From CAZOZZ01 sp965262425 (GTDB lineage Bacteria > Acidobacteriota > Terriglobia > 20CM-2-55-15): DNA of 64,000 bases. Below are positions 42,012 through 51,123 of the stretch, piece by piece (positions within the stretch are counted from its first letter, which is position 1; each line of letters starts with the position of its first letter). The stretch lies in the NCBI GenBank assembly GCA_965262425.1, contig OZ253536.1:434001-498000 (forward strand), written 5' to 3'. Both the position numbers and the translations under genes were made by a program. A model generated the notes under the pieces. The model was given only the letters and a program-made list of their open reading frames with translations. It ran no database searches and was not told the origin of the DNA.

Positions 42012-43601
42012 TCACTTTTCCGTGAATACGAGATCTATGGCCCACAATTCCGTCTTTTGTATTTGGACTGAAGCGACGAGCCAGCCGCCATCGGGCAGAC
42101 GATCGAATGTCGGCCACATCTTGGGTAGTGGATCTTCAGTCACGCGGTTCCCGATCTGGATGCTGCCGTTCGCGAAAAATGCCGGTCCCCGTGTACTCCA
42201 CACGCCCGAGACCGGATCGGGCGCGTCGGCCACCCGCGCCGGTTCCCCGCCGTTCAGCCCGGCAGTCCAAATTCCACCGCGATGCCAATACAGGATGTGT
42301 TTGCCGTCGGCGGAATACCTGGGAGCGTAACCGCCTACTTCCAGCTTCGATCTCTTGCCACCGGAAGCTGGAATCGTCCAGAGCGACAGTTCGCCGCCAC
42401 GTTCGGAGGCAAAGATGATGGAACGCCCCTCCGGCGACCAGTCCGGGGTGTCGTCGAACTCTTCGGCATCGGTCAGCCGAAGGGGCGCGCCGGTTCTCGT
42501 GTCGACTTTCCAGATGTCCTTGTTCCCTTCGAGGTTCGTGCGTGTATAGACTATTTCGTTTCCGCTCGGCGCGAAACGTGGGTGCCTGCCCAGGGCCATG
42601 TAGGTGGCTTCCGTGCCGTCTATGGACGCCATCCATACCTCGAACTTACCCTCGTCCTCGACCGTGTAGGCGATCGATCGACCGTCCGGCGACACGGAGG
42701 GGTCGAATTCCAGACGGTCCGTGTGGATTATGGACGTCCCGCCCGAAGTCACAATATCGGAATCGATGAAGTGGCGGGGAAGGACGATCCGTTCGCCCGA
42801 AACGGCAATCCCGAGCGGTTCGAGTGACAACCCCATCATGGGTGTCGTCATGGGAACCATTGTGGCTTCGTTCAGGTCGACATACCACAAGGCCAATCCC
42901 CCCCCTCGATCGGTCAGGTACACGACATGGTTTCCGTCTGTGACCCAATCGACCGCGGTCGGGTTTTCCGCGTTGCGATCCGTGACCAAGGGCAGGGCTT
43001 CGGCAGAATCGAGAACAACGCGCCAAACCTCACCTCTAAGGTTCAGCATCGATTTGATGAAGACCAGTTCCGTGCCGTCGGGCGAAAAGCGCGGGCATCG
43101 AATCGTGATGTCGGCGTTTTCGTCGGCGGGGAGGAGTTCCCGTGCTCCTGAACCATCGGCTTCCGCTACCCAGAGCGCACGATCCCGGACAAAACTGACC
43201 CGTCCATCCCGAGACCAGCTGAGGTGATTGGCGTTCGACATGAACGGTTCTACCTCGAGGCTGTCGGGACCCATTTCAAACGTGTCCGGGCCCCGTGAGA
43301 ACGTAATTCGGGTGCCGTCCGGTGTCCAGGCAGGGGAGGCTTCGGGTTCGTTCACAGAAGTGAGTTGGCGCTGAGATCCGTCGCTGGTATCGGCAAACCA
43401 GAGGTTTCCATCCACGACAACGACATACCGGACTCCGTCGGGTGCGATCGCCAGATCGGTCTCAATTCCATCGACGTCCACGACTGGAGAAAGGAGCGGG
43501 GCATCGAGAGTTCGTATCGTGGGTGCGGTAAAGGTGAGCACGTACAGCAAGGCTGTCAACAGCACGGCCGCGACTGCAATGGGAATCACCGGGATGCGCA
43601 T
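42012..43601 (-). CDS. Membrane-anchored TolB-like WD40/PD40 beta-propeller protein
   Basis: 529 residues from ATG 43601; an upstream ATG at 43619 adds six residues. N-terminal membrane anchor (RIPVIPIAVAAVLLTALLYVL), then about nine PD40-type repeats with the pattern SPDG-(R/T)-I-F/Y (AWTPDGTRITFSRG, RFSPDGTELVFIKS, SVSPDGRSIAYTVE, DWSPEGRSIIFASE, RYSADGKHILYW). No peptidase domain is fused. It probably mediates protein contacts in the periplasm; relatives occur with amidohydrolases and S9 peptidases. Confidence 0.87.
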   Translation of the reverse strand: MRIPVIPIAVAAVLLTALLYVLTFTAPTIRTLDAPLLSPVVDVDGIETDLAIAPDGVRYVVVVDGNLWFADTSDGSQRQLTSVNEPEASPAWTPDGTRITFSRGPDTFEMGPDSLEVEPFMSNANHLSWSRDGRVSFVRDRALWVAEADGSGARELLPADENADITIRCPRFSPDGTELVFIKSMLNLRGEVWRVVLDSAEALPLVTDRNAENPTAVDWVTDGNHVVYLTDRGGGLALWYVDLNEATMVPMTTPMMGLSLEPLGIAVSGERIVLPRHFIDSDIVTSGGTSIIHTDRLEFDPSVSPDGRSIAYTVEDEGKFEVWMASIDGTEATYMALGRHPRFAPSGNEIVYTRTNLEGNKDIWKVDTRTGAPLRLTDAEEFDDTPDWSPEGRSIIFASERGGELSLWTIPASGGKRSKLEVGGYAPRYSADGKHILYWHRGGIWTAGLNGGEPARVADAPDPVSGVWSTRGPAFFANGSIQIGNRVTEDPLPKMWPTFDRLPDGGWLVASVQIQKTELWAIDLVFTEK

Positions 43602-43844
43602 AAACCCAAATGTTAGCATGGATTGGAGGGCATACAGGCGCTTCTCGCAGCAGCGCGGTCGGGCTCGAATGGGGTGGGAACGGTGGCAAAAGGGAATTCG
43701 AGTAGCCGGATGCCGGGAGGATCCGTTATTCTACATTGACGTTTGGTTGTGAGCTTTTTCGATTTCCTGCGTCTAAAGTATGGAGAGGACGGATTCTGTC
43801 GTACGGCGACAAGCCCCGAAATTTGACATTGAGGATGAGAGGGA

Positions 43845-44045
43845 ATGACCACACTTATAGATAAATCATGTATTTACAGCCAGCCAACCATGTGTCTGCA
43901 ATGCCACTTGGTGGTTAGAATGTCTCACGGTCTGGATGCGGATGCCCGTAAGGGGGCTTGGGAATGTCCCAATTGTGGACACAAATATCCGTTTGCACAC
44001 TGGAAGATCAAGAGACAGAACAAGGGCAAGACGAAGGCTGCATAG
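43845..44045 (+). CDS. Small zinc-ribbon protein
   Basis: 66 residues, GAGAGGGA before ATG 43845. Four cysteines in two pairs, CLQC (17-20) and CPNC (41-44), form a zinc ribbon, followed by a Lys-rich tail (KIKRQNKGKTKAA). Probably nucleic-acid or ribosome associated. Not assigned to a named family. Confidence 0.7.
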   Translation: MTTLIDKSCIYSQPTMCLQCHLVVRMSHGLDADARKGAWECPNCGHKYPFAHWKIKRQNKGKTKAA

Positions 44046-44231
44046 AGATTTCGGGATCACGCGGTTCGATTTCAGGCGGGGAGAGCATGATCGAACCGCT
44101 TTATTTTGTAGCTACTTACGCCGTCCCACCTCGGAAGTCTGAATATCACGCCCAAGTTGATGCCGACATCAGTCGGGCTCGAACGAAGTTGCCTTGCCTT
44201 GAAGGAGCTTTTTGTTCCCGACGGGCCATTA

Positions 44232-45752
44232 ATGTACCCCCCCGCGAACCGGCTGATAATAACGATTGGAATCCTGGTCGGAATGTTCCTGGCCGCGCTC
44301 GAGGCCACCGTCGTCGGTACCGCGATGCCGACTGTTGTGGCTTCTCTCGGGGGGCTGGACATCTACAGTTGGGTGTTCTCAGCTTATCTGCTGGCCTCCA
44401 CCGTGACTGTCCCCGCATGGGGTAAGCTGTCGGACATTTACGGGCGCCGGCCATTCTATCTGCTTGCGATTTCGTTGTTTCTCCTGGGGTCGATTCTTTC
44501 CGGCCAGGCGCAGTCGATGGTGCAGTTGATAGTTTTCCGTACCATTCAGGGACTGGGCGCCGGGGGACTCCTGCCTTTGGCCATGACGATAATCGCCGAG
44601 TTGTACACCCCGGTCGAGCGGACCCGGGTTCAGGGATACTTCAGCGGGGTTTGGGGTCTGGCCAGTATCGCGGGTCCCCTGGTTGGCGGCGTCATCACCG
44701 ATCAACTGAGCTGGCGGTGGGTGTTCTACCTGAACATTCCCTTTGGCCTTGTCGCCGCGCTCATCATCGGGACCCAATTGGTCGAGGACCGTTCCCGGCT
44801 GCACCGACGGAAGATCGACGTTTCCGGGATCGTGTTGTTCACCGTCTCGATCACCCTTTTCATGTTGCTCCTTGTCCGGAGCAGCGATTCGTTCGACCTG
44901 ACAACACCGTCCAGCCTGTTTCTGATTGCGGGTTCCTTCCTGACGTTGGTTCTCTTTCTGGTAGTCGAACGAAAGGCCCAGGAACCTTTGATCCCGATCG
45001 AGTTGTTTCGCAACAAAGTGTTTACCGGGTCTTCCATCAACGGATTCCTGTCCGGAATGGCGATGTTCGGTGTCATTTCCTTCATTCCGCTCTTTGTTCA
45101 AGGCGTTCTCGGGACCGGGGCGACCGAGGCCGGATCCGTGCTGACTCCCCTTCTGATGGGATGGGTCGTCTTCTCGATCGTCGGGGCCCGACTGTTGCTG
45201 CGTGTGCGGTTCCGGACAATGATGTTCGTCGGGATGGTTCTGATGGTTCTTGGGTTTGGGTTGCTGGACCTTATGGACAGCGACACGACCCGCATCACGG
45301 TGCTCAGGAACGTCGGTCTGATCGGGTCGGGCATGGGGCTGGTGATGATCACCAGCTTGATTGCCGTCCAGTCGTCGGTGAGTCGGGAGCAGCTTGGGAT
45401 CGCGACCTCTACCGCCCAGTTCTTTCGAAGCATCGGCGGTGCGATCGGAGTCGCGATCATGGGAACCGTCATGGCGCAGCGAATGAACGCGCAAATGGTC
45501 CAGATGACATCGAATTCCGGTGGAGGGGCGGACGTCGGAGAGCTTCAACAACTGGTTCAGAACCCGGACGCGTTTCTCCAGCCCGCCGCTCGCCAACTCC
45601 TCGCACCGGAGATGGTCGAGGCGTTTCAGTCCATGCTTGCCAACGCGCTGCACACCACGTTTGTAATCGGTACGGTCGTAAGTGTTCTGGCGTTACTGTC
45701 TCTCGCCCTCATGCCCCCTGTCCAACTCAAACGAACAGGTACGCCTGAATGA
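44232..45752 (+). CDS. DHA2-family MFS drug/H+ antiporter (EmrB/QacA type)
   Basis: 506 residues from ATG 44232; the frame is open upstream to 44157 but without a better ribosome site. Fourteen predicted helices; motif A GKLSDIYGRRPFY (about 65-77), motif C-like GVWGLASIAGPLVGG (about 138-152) and motif D1 at the N-terminus (LEATVVGTAMPTV). Exports amphipathic drugs or metabolites across the inner membrane against protons. The last codons overlap the mpg start (GAATGACTC), so the two are coupled. Confidence 0.93.
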   Translation: MYPPANRLIITIGILVGMFLAALEATVVGTAMPTVVASLGGLDIYSWVFSAYLLASTVTVPAWGKLSDIYGRRPFYLLAISLFLLGSILSGQAQSMVQLIVFRTIQGLGAGGLLPLAMTIIAELYTPVERTRVQGYFSGVWGLASIAGPLVGGVITDQLSWRWVFYLNIPFGLVAALIIGTQLVEDRSRLHRRKIDVSGIVLFTVSITLFMLLLVRSSDSFDLTTPSSLFLIAGSFLTLVLFLVVERKAQEPLIPIELFRNKVFTGSSINGFLSGMAMFGVISFIPLFVQGVLGTGATEAGSVLTPLLMGWVVFSIVGARLLLRVRFRTMMFVGMVLMVLGFGLLDLMDSDTTRITVLRNVGLIGSGMGLVMITSLIAVQSSVSREQLGIATSTAQFFRSIGGAIGVAIMGTVMAQRMNAQMVQMTSNSGGGADVGELQQLVQNPDAFLQPAARQLLAPEMVEAFQSMLANALHTTFVIGTVVSVLALLSLALMPPVQLKRTGTPE

Positions 45753-46378
45753 CTCTACCCCCGAGCTTTTATGCCCGGTCCGCGGTTGAAGTGGCGGTCG
45801 ACTTGCTCGGCAAGGTGCTCGTCCGGAAGGTTGGCAAAGCAGTTTGTTCCGGTAAGATCGTAGAAACTGAAGCATACGCTGGCCCGCACGATCTGGCTTG
45901 CCACGCTTCGAAGGGGAGGACGCCGCGAACATCTGTCATGTTCGGGCGCCCCGGCTTCGCCTATGTGTACATGGTCTATGGCCTCTACTATTGCCTGAAT
46001 GCCGTCACGGAGCCGAAAGGGTTCCCGGCTGCGGTTCTGATTCGGGCGATCGAACCTCTTGACGGAGTGGATCGGATGAGAAGAAACCGGCGTCGGGCCC
46101 GGCGCGACATCGATATCGCCAGTGGCCCGGGCAAACTATGCCAGGCGATGTCGGTGGACCTGGCACTGAACGCCGCCAGTCTGGGCGGGCGGGCCTTGTG
46201 GATCGAGGATCGGGGCCTCAGTCCTTCGCCGATAGCCGCCGGCTCTCGTATCGGGGTAGACTATGCGGGCGAGTATCGCGACAAGCCCTGGCGGTTCTTC
46301 ATTGCCGACAACCCCCATGTTTCGCGTCACAAGTTTAATTCCCAAGGTACGATTATTGCTGGAAGAACGTCCAGCTAA
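45749..46378 (+). CDS. mpg: 3-methyladenine DNA glycosylase, Mpg/AAG type
   Basis: 209 residues, full length. Family signatures: DLLGKVLVRKV, the catalytic glutamate in IVETEAYAGPHDLACHAS (E41), TSVMFGRPGFAYVYMVYGLYYCLN, and SGPGKLCQAMSVDL. It removes alkylated purines from DNA as the first step of base excision repair. ATG overlaps the stop of the DHA2 transporter gene by 4 bp. The TAA stop overlaps the broken edge of a REP2 half copy. Confidence 0.95.
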   Translation: MTLPPSFYARSAVEVAVDLLGKVLVRKVGKAVCSGKIVETEAYAGPHDLACHASKGRTPRTSVMFGRPGFAYVYMVYGLYYCLNAVTEPKGFPAAVLIRAIEPLDGVDRMRRNRRRARRDIDIASGPGKLCQAMSVDLALNAASLGGRALWIEDRGLSPSPIAAGSRIGVDYAGEYRDKPWRFFIADNPHVSRHKFNSQGTIIAGRTSS

Positions 46379-46450
46379 CGAAAAATCGGGAAAATATGGA
46401 CCGAATATACCGCTTTCGCAGTAGATCTCTTCTGCCGCGCCGGCTCCTGG
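46377..46450. repeat. REP2 palindromic repeat, half copy C (inverted)
   Basis: On the minus strand CCAGGAGCCGGCGCGGCAGA and on to CCCGATTTTTCGTT it matches the first half of copy A; the other half is absent. The AAC at its inner edge forms the TAA stop of mpg. Confidence 0.8.
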
Positions 46451-46492
46451 CTGTCTGCTAACAGTCCACAGCCAAAAATACAGGTGAACCTC

Positions 46493-47716
46493 ATGACACG
46501 ACTCAGCAGAATTTTCCTGGTCCTTCTCGCCCTGGGCGTTTCCGTGCCGGGGTGGGCCTTTCCCGACTTCCTGGACGCCTACAGGGAAGACCCGTTCAGA
46601 AATCCGGACGTGGACAGCTGCGGCCTCTGCCACGTCGATCCCAACGGGGGAGGGGACAATACCGAGTTCGGGCTGGCGTTCTACGACGCCGGTTTCAACT
46701 TCACGCCGATGTTGCGCGCGGACTATCCCGATAGTTTTACCTATCGGACGTCGCGAATCGGCGATTTGCTCGTGGTTCATTTCACTGACCCGGAAAACAA
46801 CAAGGTGGTCGTCGAACTCGAAGGACAGAAATATCTCGTCGATCTGGAATCGAGGAGCATACCGGGATTACCGGATGACCCTCCTCCCGACGCACCGGAT
46901 CCGGCTCAGGCTCCGCCCCCCGACGCCTCCGGGTTTGCTCCGAGGTCCGACATACCCGTCGATACCTATGCCCGCGAAGGCGCCTTCTTCGGGTCGCGTG
47001 TCGTTAACCTTTCCAATGCCAAACCGATGAGGCGTGGCGGCGTGGAGTTTCTGATCGGGCATCGGTTCAACATGCCGGTCTTTACCCGGAATTCGCCGAA
47101 AAATATTTTCGGATTTGACGGCGGAGCCTTCATTACCTTCGGTGTGCAGGTCGGTTTGACCGATTGGATGAGCGTCTCGGCGATGAGAAGTAACCTCGGT
47201 CGGACGGTCGAGCTCGCTTCGTCCATCCAGTTTTCCCGCCAGAACGAGTCGGGCCCCCTGACGACACAGCTACGTGTCGGAGTCGAAGGTCGGGATAATT
47301 TCCAGGAGCGGTTTGCGCCGTTTGCCCAATTCGTGTCGACACGAACCTTCGGCGATCGATTCTCCCTTGCGGTTGCGCCCAGCATTGCGTTCAACACCCG
47401 GGACGAGGAAACGTTTCTTCCCGCGGAGTTCCTGTTTGGAAACGAATTCGACTATACGGCCGCCCTGGGCCTGGGTGCCGGCCTTCGACTAACCCAAACC
47501 GTTTCCCTCGTGGGCGAATATGTCCCACGTCTTAAGGGTTTTACCGGTGAGTTGTTCGACCGCCCCGCGGTTTCCGTCAGCGTCCAGAAGGCCACCTTCC
47601 GTCATACTTTCCAGTTCGTCCTGTCCACCGCCCGTCCGTTGACGACCGCTCAATATACGGTTAACGGAACCGATGCGTTCAAGGTGGGATTCAATATCTA
47701 TCGGCGATTGCGATAG
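46493..47716 (+). CDS. Exported monoheme cytochrome-beta-barrel fusion (DUF5777-like barrel)
   Basis: 407 residues from ATG 46493, with AGGTGA 5 nt upstream. Signal peptide to about residue 22 (VPGWA). A single haem c site CGLCH (43-47) sits in a CxxCHxDPNGGGDN-EFG motif. A Pro-rich linker (about 125-150) leads to a C-terminal region of alternating amphipathic strands (GGVEFLIGHRF, AFITFGVQVGLTDW, LRVGVEGRDNF, FSLAVAPSIAFN, FKVGFNIYRRLR) that fits an outer-membrane barrel of the DUF5777 type. The layout recalls Cyc2-type electron conduits but similarity to Cyc2 itself was not established. The final codons are tandemly duplicated downstream (47698-47739). Confidence 0.8.
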   Translation: MTRLSRIFLVLLALGVSVPGWAFPDFLDAYREDPFRNPDVDSCGLCHVDPNGGGDNTEFGLAFYDAGFNFTPMLRADYPDSFTYRTSRIGDLLVVHFTDPENNKVVVELEGQKYLVDLESRSIPGLPDDPPPDAPDPAQAPPPDASGFAPRSDIPVDTYAREGAFFGSRVVNLSNAKPMRRGGVEFLIGHRFNMPVFTRNSPKNIFGFDGGAFITFGVQVGLTDWMSVSAMRSNLGRTVELASSIQFSRQNESGPLTTQLRVGVEGRDNFQERFAPFAQFVSTRTFGDRFSLAVAPSIAFNTRDEETFLPAEFLFGNEFDYTAALGLGAGLRLTQTVSLVGEYVPRLKGFTGELFDRPAVSVSVQKATFRHTFQFVLSTARPLTTAQYTVNGTDAFKVGFNIYRRLR

Positions 47717-47768
47717 TCGTCTATCGGCGATTACGATAGCGGGGAAAAGTCCGAGGATCTTTACGCAG

Positions 47769-49400
47769 CTAACGCCGCCGGGGCGGCGGGGGGGCCAAAG
47801 TCCAGGCTCCACGATCGGGAGGGGGGCGTCGGGAAACGGAGGCTCCGCCGCCGGGGAAATTCGCAGGAACACTTCTGCTTGCCGGAGTCCCGGCCCGAGT
47901 TGCCAGCGGAACGCTGAGTGCGGTTCTGATTGAACCGGCTGCGACACCGGCAGCGACATCTGCTCCGCCGCCTGGTCCGCCGCCAGGGAAACTCAAAGGA
48001 ACCTTCGCGTCTGCCGGAGGCGGCTCGTCACGGGCTGCCAGCGGAACGATGGTTGCGGTTGCGACTGCACCGGCTGCGGCACCTGCGGCCGCGACCGTGG
48101 CTACTGTGGACACTGTAGACGTTGCGGCCCCGGCAGCGGCCCCCGTCGCGGCTCCGGTTGCGGCTCCGGCCCCACCACCGGCCGCGCCACCGCCGGCTGC
48201 TCCACCTCCGGCCGCACCACCGCCACCGGCCGCGCCACCGCCACCGGCGGCTCCGCCACCACCACCACCTGCCCCGGCTCCGACTCCCGGTTTAGGGATG
48301 GCCGCCAGCAATGCGACGATTGGAGTGAAGCCGACGCCGCGGATCGCGGTGACCTGCTGGCCGTCCGTGATAGAGACGGTTTGTCCGGTGACGCGCTCGG
48401 TGATGTCCTCGATACCCTCGTTCAGAGCATGCGTGCTCTGGGTGTTATTGGGGACGACCTGTCTGCCTTCGGTACCCCGTATGGCAGCCACCGCCGTCGG
48501 AGTATTCAATTCGGTCTCGGTACCGACGACCTGCTGAATGTTGAACCAGAGGCTGCCCAGGCTTTGAGTGACCCGTCGCAACAGCCCGGTCGGCTGCTGT
48601 TGCTCTTCGATGATAATGTCCGTGCCGAATTCCATCGTCAACAGGCTCTGGTCGGTGAACCGGATGTCAGCCCGTCCCTGCAACGTTTGGACTCGATCGC
48701 CGCTGAACAGAGGCACGCCGGGGTTGTCGACGGCTGTGACCAGCGTGGTGTTCACGCGTGTCAGCCGCACCTGACCGTCAACGGCCTCAAACTGAGCGAT
48801 CTGCGCACCCGCTTGTGGCGGGAAAAAGGTGGGAGCGGCCGTCGGTATCGATACGGTGGGAACCAGGGAAGCGATAAGGACCTCTCCCCCATCGACACGC
48901 CGGCTGGCGCCGTGAGCCTGACGCTCGATCACGCTCAAGTAGCCCGTTCGACTTTCGACGCGATCCTGATCGTTCGGCACGGCAACGATCTCGCCCGATA
49001 CCGCTTCCAGGTCCGGGCCGGGGTGGACCAGGAGCTGAGGCGTGATGATTTCGAAGTCCGTCCCCGCGGGAAAGTTGAAAGTCACGGCCCCGGACTTAAG
49101 GATTAGTCTCAGCGGCTGTCCACTGACGATTTCCAGATCCGTGGACTCTCCTATTTCAAGCCGACCTCGTCCAAACCGCAGGACGCCACCGCTTTTGCCG
49201 TGAGTGCGCAAAGAATCGCCTTCGAACAAAGTCGTGTCGTTGGTGAGTCGCAGGCCGGATCTTTCGACGGTTCCGAGAAGGATGATATCGCCAACAGGTA
49301 CGGACTTCGCCAGGACTGCCGCGACAGGAAACGCCAGCATCAATCCCAGGAATACAGCTGCCAAACCCAAGCCGCGACTTGATGGACGAACCAGCTTCAT
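47769..49400 (-). CDS. FecR-domain protein with two FecR units and Gly/Ala-rich tail
   Basis: 543 residues from ATG 49400. Signal peptide (to about 32), then two FecR-like beta domains: GDIILLGTVERSG to about 135, and RVQTLQGRADIRFTDQSLLTMEFGTDIII to about 320 with IRGTEG. Residues about 370-540 are low complexity: GGGAAGG repeats, an Ala-rich coil (AAGAAAGAVATATIV) and a basic end (APPPPRRR). It is adjacent to the CHASE2 cyclase gene on the same strand (37 bp). FecR-type proteins of this kind are often paired with cyclases and may be envelope sensors. Confidence 0.85.
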   Translation of the reverse strand: MKLVRPSSRGLGLAAVFLGLMLAFPVAAVLAKSVPVGDIILLGTVERSGLRLTNDTTLFEGDSLRTHGKSGGVLRFGRGRLEIGESTDLEIVSGQPLRLILKSGAVTFNFPAGTDFEIITPQLLVHPGPDLEAVSGEIVAVPNDQDRVESRTGYLSVIERQAHGASRRVDGGEVLIASLVPTVSIPTAAPTFFPPQAGAQIAQFEAVDGQVRLTRVNTTLVTAVDNPGVPLFSGDRVQTLQGRADIRFTDQSLLTMEFGTDIIIEEQQQPTGLLRRVTQSLGSLWFNIQQVVGTETELNTPTAVAAIRGTEGRQVVPNNTQSTHALNEGIEDITERVTGQTVSITDGQQVTAIRGVGFTPIVALLAAIPKPGVGAGAGGGGGGAAGGGGAAGGGGAAGGGAAGGGAAGGGAGAATGAATGAAAGAATSTVSTVATVAAAGAAAGAVATATIVPLAARDEPPPADAKVPLSFPGGGPGGGADVAAGVAAGSIRTALSVPLATRAGTPASRSVPANFPGGGASVSRRPPPDRGAWTLAPPPPRRR

Positions 49401-49437
49401 TGAAATTACCATGCGGCGAGGCCTTCAAACGTACAAG

Positions 49438-51012
49438 CTATTTCTGGTCAAACCTGTACACGGGATCGAAGTCTGCGACTCCACCGGCGTATTCTACACG
49501 ATTCTTTTCGATTCTGGCTTTCAACATCGTTGACGGCCCGTCCGCGGGGCGGAGCTCCAACACCTGATCGAACGCGCGGTCGGCCCCGTCGAAGTCGGCC
49601 TTTCTGTAGAGTCCCAAAGCCTTTTCGAACAGCGGTCTGATTTGGTTCCACATCGGGTCCACGACCAGTTCGGGTGAACCCATGCGTCGGTTGCTGCCCC
49701 TGCGCCGTTCTCCGTGGCGCGCCGCGACGTACCCGCCTTTAAGCCTCTTGCCAAGAGACGGTTCGCTCCTCCGATCGGCCCGGCGACGTTCGTCCTCCGG
49801 CGGGTGCAGGCCCAGTGGTTCATAGATGGTTACCGCCTGATCTTTTCCCTTCACCTTGACGCGATCCAGCTCCCTGCAGCAGACGCGATGTTTGACCTTC
49901 TCGTACGTTTGGCCGCTGATGAGCATGTTGACGCCGTAGAATTTCCCCAGGCTCTCCAGCCGCGCGCCCAGGTTCACTTCATCTCCCATGACCGTGTAGC
50001 TGAAGCGGCTCTCCGACCCCATGTTGCCGACCACCATCTCGCCGGTGTTGACACCGATCCGGATGTCGAAACCCTGACCGTCCGGCAATTGAACGGTTTT
50101 CTGCAGATGACGGACAACCTGCATCATCTCCATTGCGGCGACCGTCGCGCGGAGTGGATGATCCGGAACTTCGACCGGGTGACCCCAGAAGCACATGACC
50201 GCATCTCCGATCAGCTTGTCCAGCGTTCCCTGGTACTTGAAGATGATGTTGGTCATCGCGTTGAAGTAAGTGTTCAAGAATCCAACCAGCTCCTGCGGAG
50301 TCATCTTCTCGGAGAACGAGCTGAAGCCGCGAATGTCCGAGAAGAGCACGGTCAGGTTGTGTTTCTCCCCACCCAGTTGAAGCTTCTCGGGTTGGTCTAC
50401 CACCTGGTCGATGACCGCTTGATCGAGATAGTGGGAAAAGACCTGTTTCGTGCGCTTTTTCTCTCGCTCTTCAGTCAGGTACTTGTACGAGATCAGCGAG
50501 CCGCTCGTGGCAGTCAGAGCAAGGCCCGGATAGACCAGGCTGAGAACCCAGTCAAACTCGAGAAAGATCCAGACGTTGAAAGCGGTGAACAGGACCAACC
50601 CGAGTGCCGAATAGAAGATGCTCCGCGTGGCCCCCATCTTCGGCAGGTAGATGGCCACGATGAGGCCGAAGATGAGGATGAACGCCATATCCAACATCGT
50701 GGTCGTCGTGTTTCGAATCAGGTAGCGTTGGCTCAGGACGTTGTCAATGACGTTGGCGTGCAGTTCGACTCCCGGAAGGACGGGATCGAACGAGGTCGGG
50801 ACGACGTCGCCCAACCCCACGGCATACGGGCCGACGATCACGATCTTGTCGCGCAGGGCTTCCGGGTCTACGCGGCCCTCCTGCACATCGATCCATGAAA
50901 CTCTGCGATGCGTGTCGGCCGCCCCGTTGAAGTTGACCATGAAACGGCCGAAGCGGTCGGTCGGTATCACGTAGTCGCCGACCTGGACCTGCTCGACCCG
51001 GTTGTCCTGCAT
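49438..51012 (-). CDS. C-terminal part of the CHASE2 cyclase
   Basis: 524 residues if started at ATG 51012: end of the CHASE2 domain (DKIVIVGPYAVGLGDVVPTSF, GVELHANVIDNVL), three helices (about 105-170), an S-helix-like coil (EEREKKRTKQVFSHYL) and the full cyclase domain. It would make a functional-looking membrane cyclase without its sensor N-terminus if translation restarts here. Confidence 0.75.
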   Translation of the reverse strand: MQDNRVEQVQVGDYVIPTDRFGRFMVNFNGAADTHRRVSWIDVQEGRVDPEALRDKIVIVGPYAVGLGDVVPTSFDPVLPGVELHANVIDNVLSQRYLIRNTTTTMLDMAFILIFGLIVAIYLPKMGATRSIFYSALGLVLFTAFNVWIFLEFDWVLSLVYPGLALTATSGSLISYKYLTEEREKKRTKQVFSHYLDQAVIDQVVDQPEKLQLGGEKHNLTVLFSDIRGFSSFSEKMTPQELVGFLNTYFNAMTNIIFKYQGTLDKLIGDAVMCFWGHPVEVPDHPLRATVAAMEMMQVVRHLQKTVQLPDGQGFDIRIGVNTGEMVVGNMGSESRFSYTVMGDEVNLGARLESLGKFYGVNMLISGQTYEKVKHRVCCRELDRVKVKGKDQAVTIYEPLGLHPPEDERRRADRRSEPSLGKRLKGGYVAARHGERRRGSNRRMGSPELVVDPMWNQIRPLFEKALGLYRKADFDGADRAFDQVLELRPADGPSTMLKARIEKNRVEYAGGVADFDPVYRFDQK

Positions 51013-51123
51013 CGCAATGGTGACCGAGGGCGCTCCCAGGTAAAGCTTGAGCAGCTGGAGGTCCAGCGACGGGTAGAGGCGGCCGCCCCACTCGATGAAC
51101 TGCGGCTGATAACGCAGAAATCC

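Noticed and set aside
48049..48537. Ala/Pro-rich plus-strand open frame
   Set aside because: It is the antisense of the Gly/Ala-rich tail of the FecR protein, so its composition is a mirror artefact.
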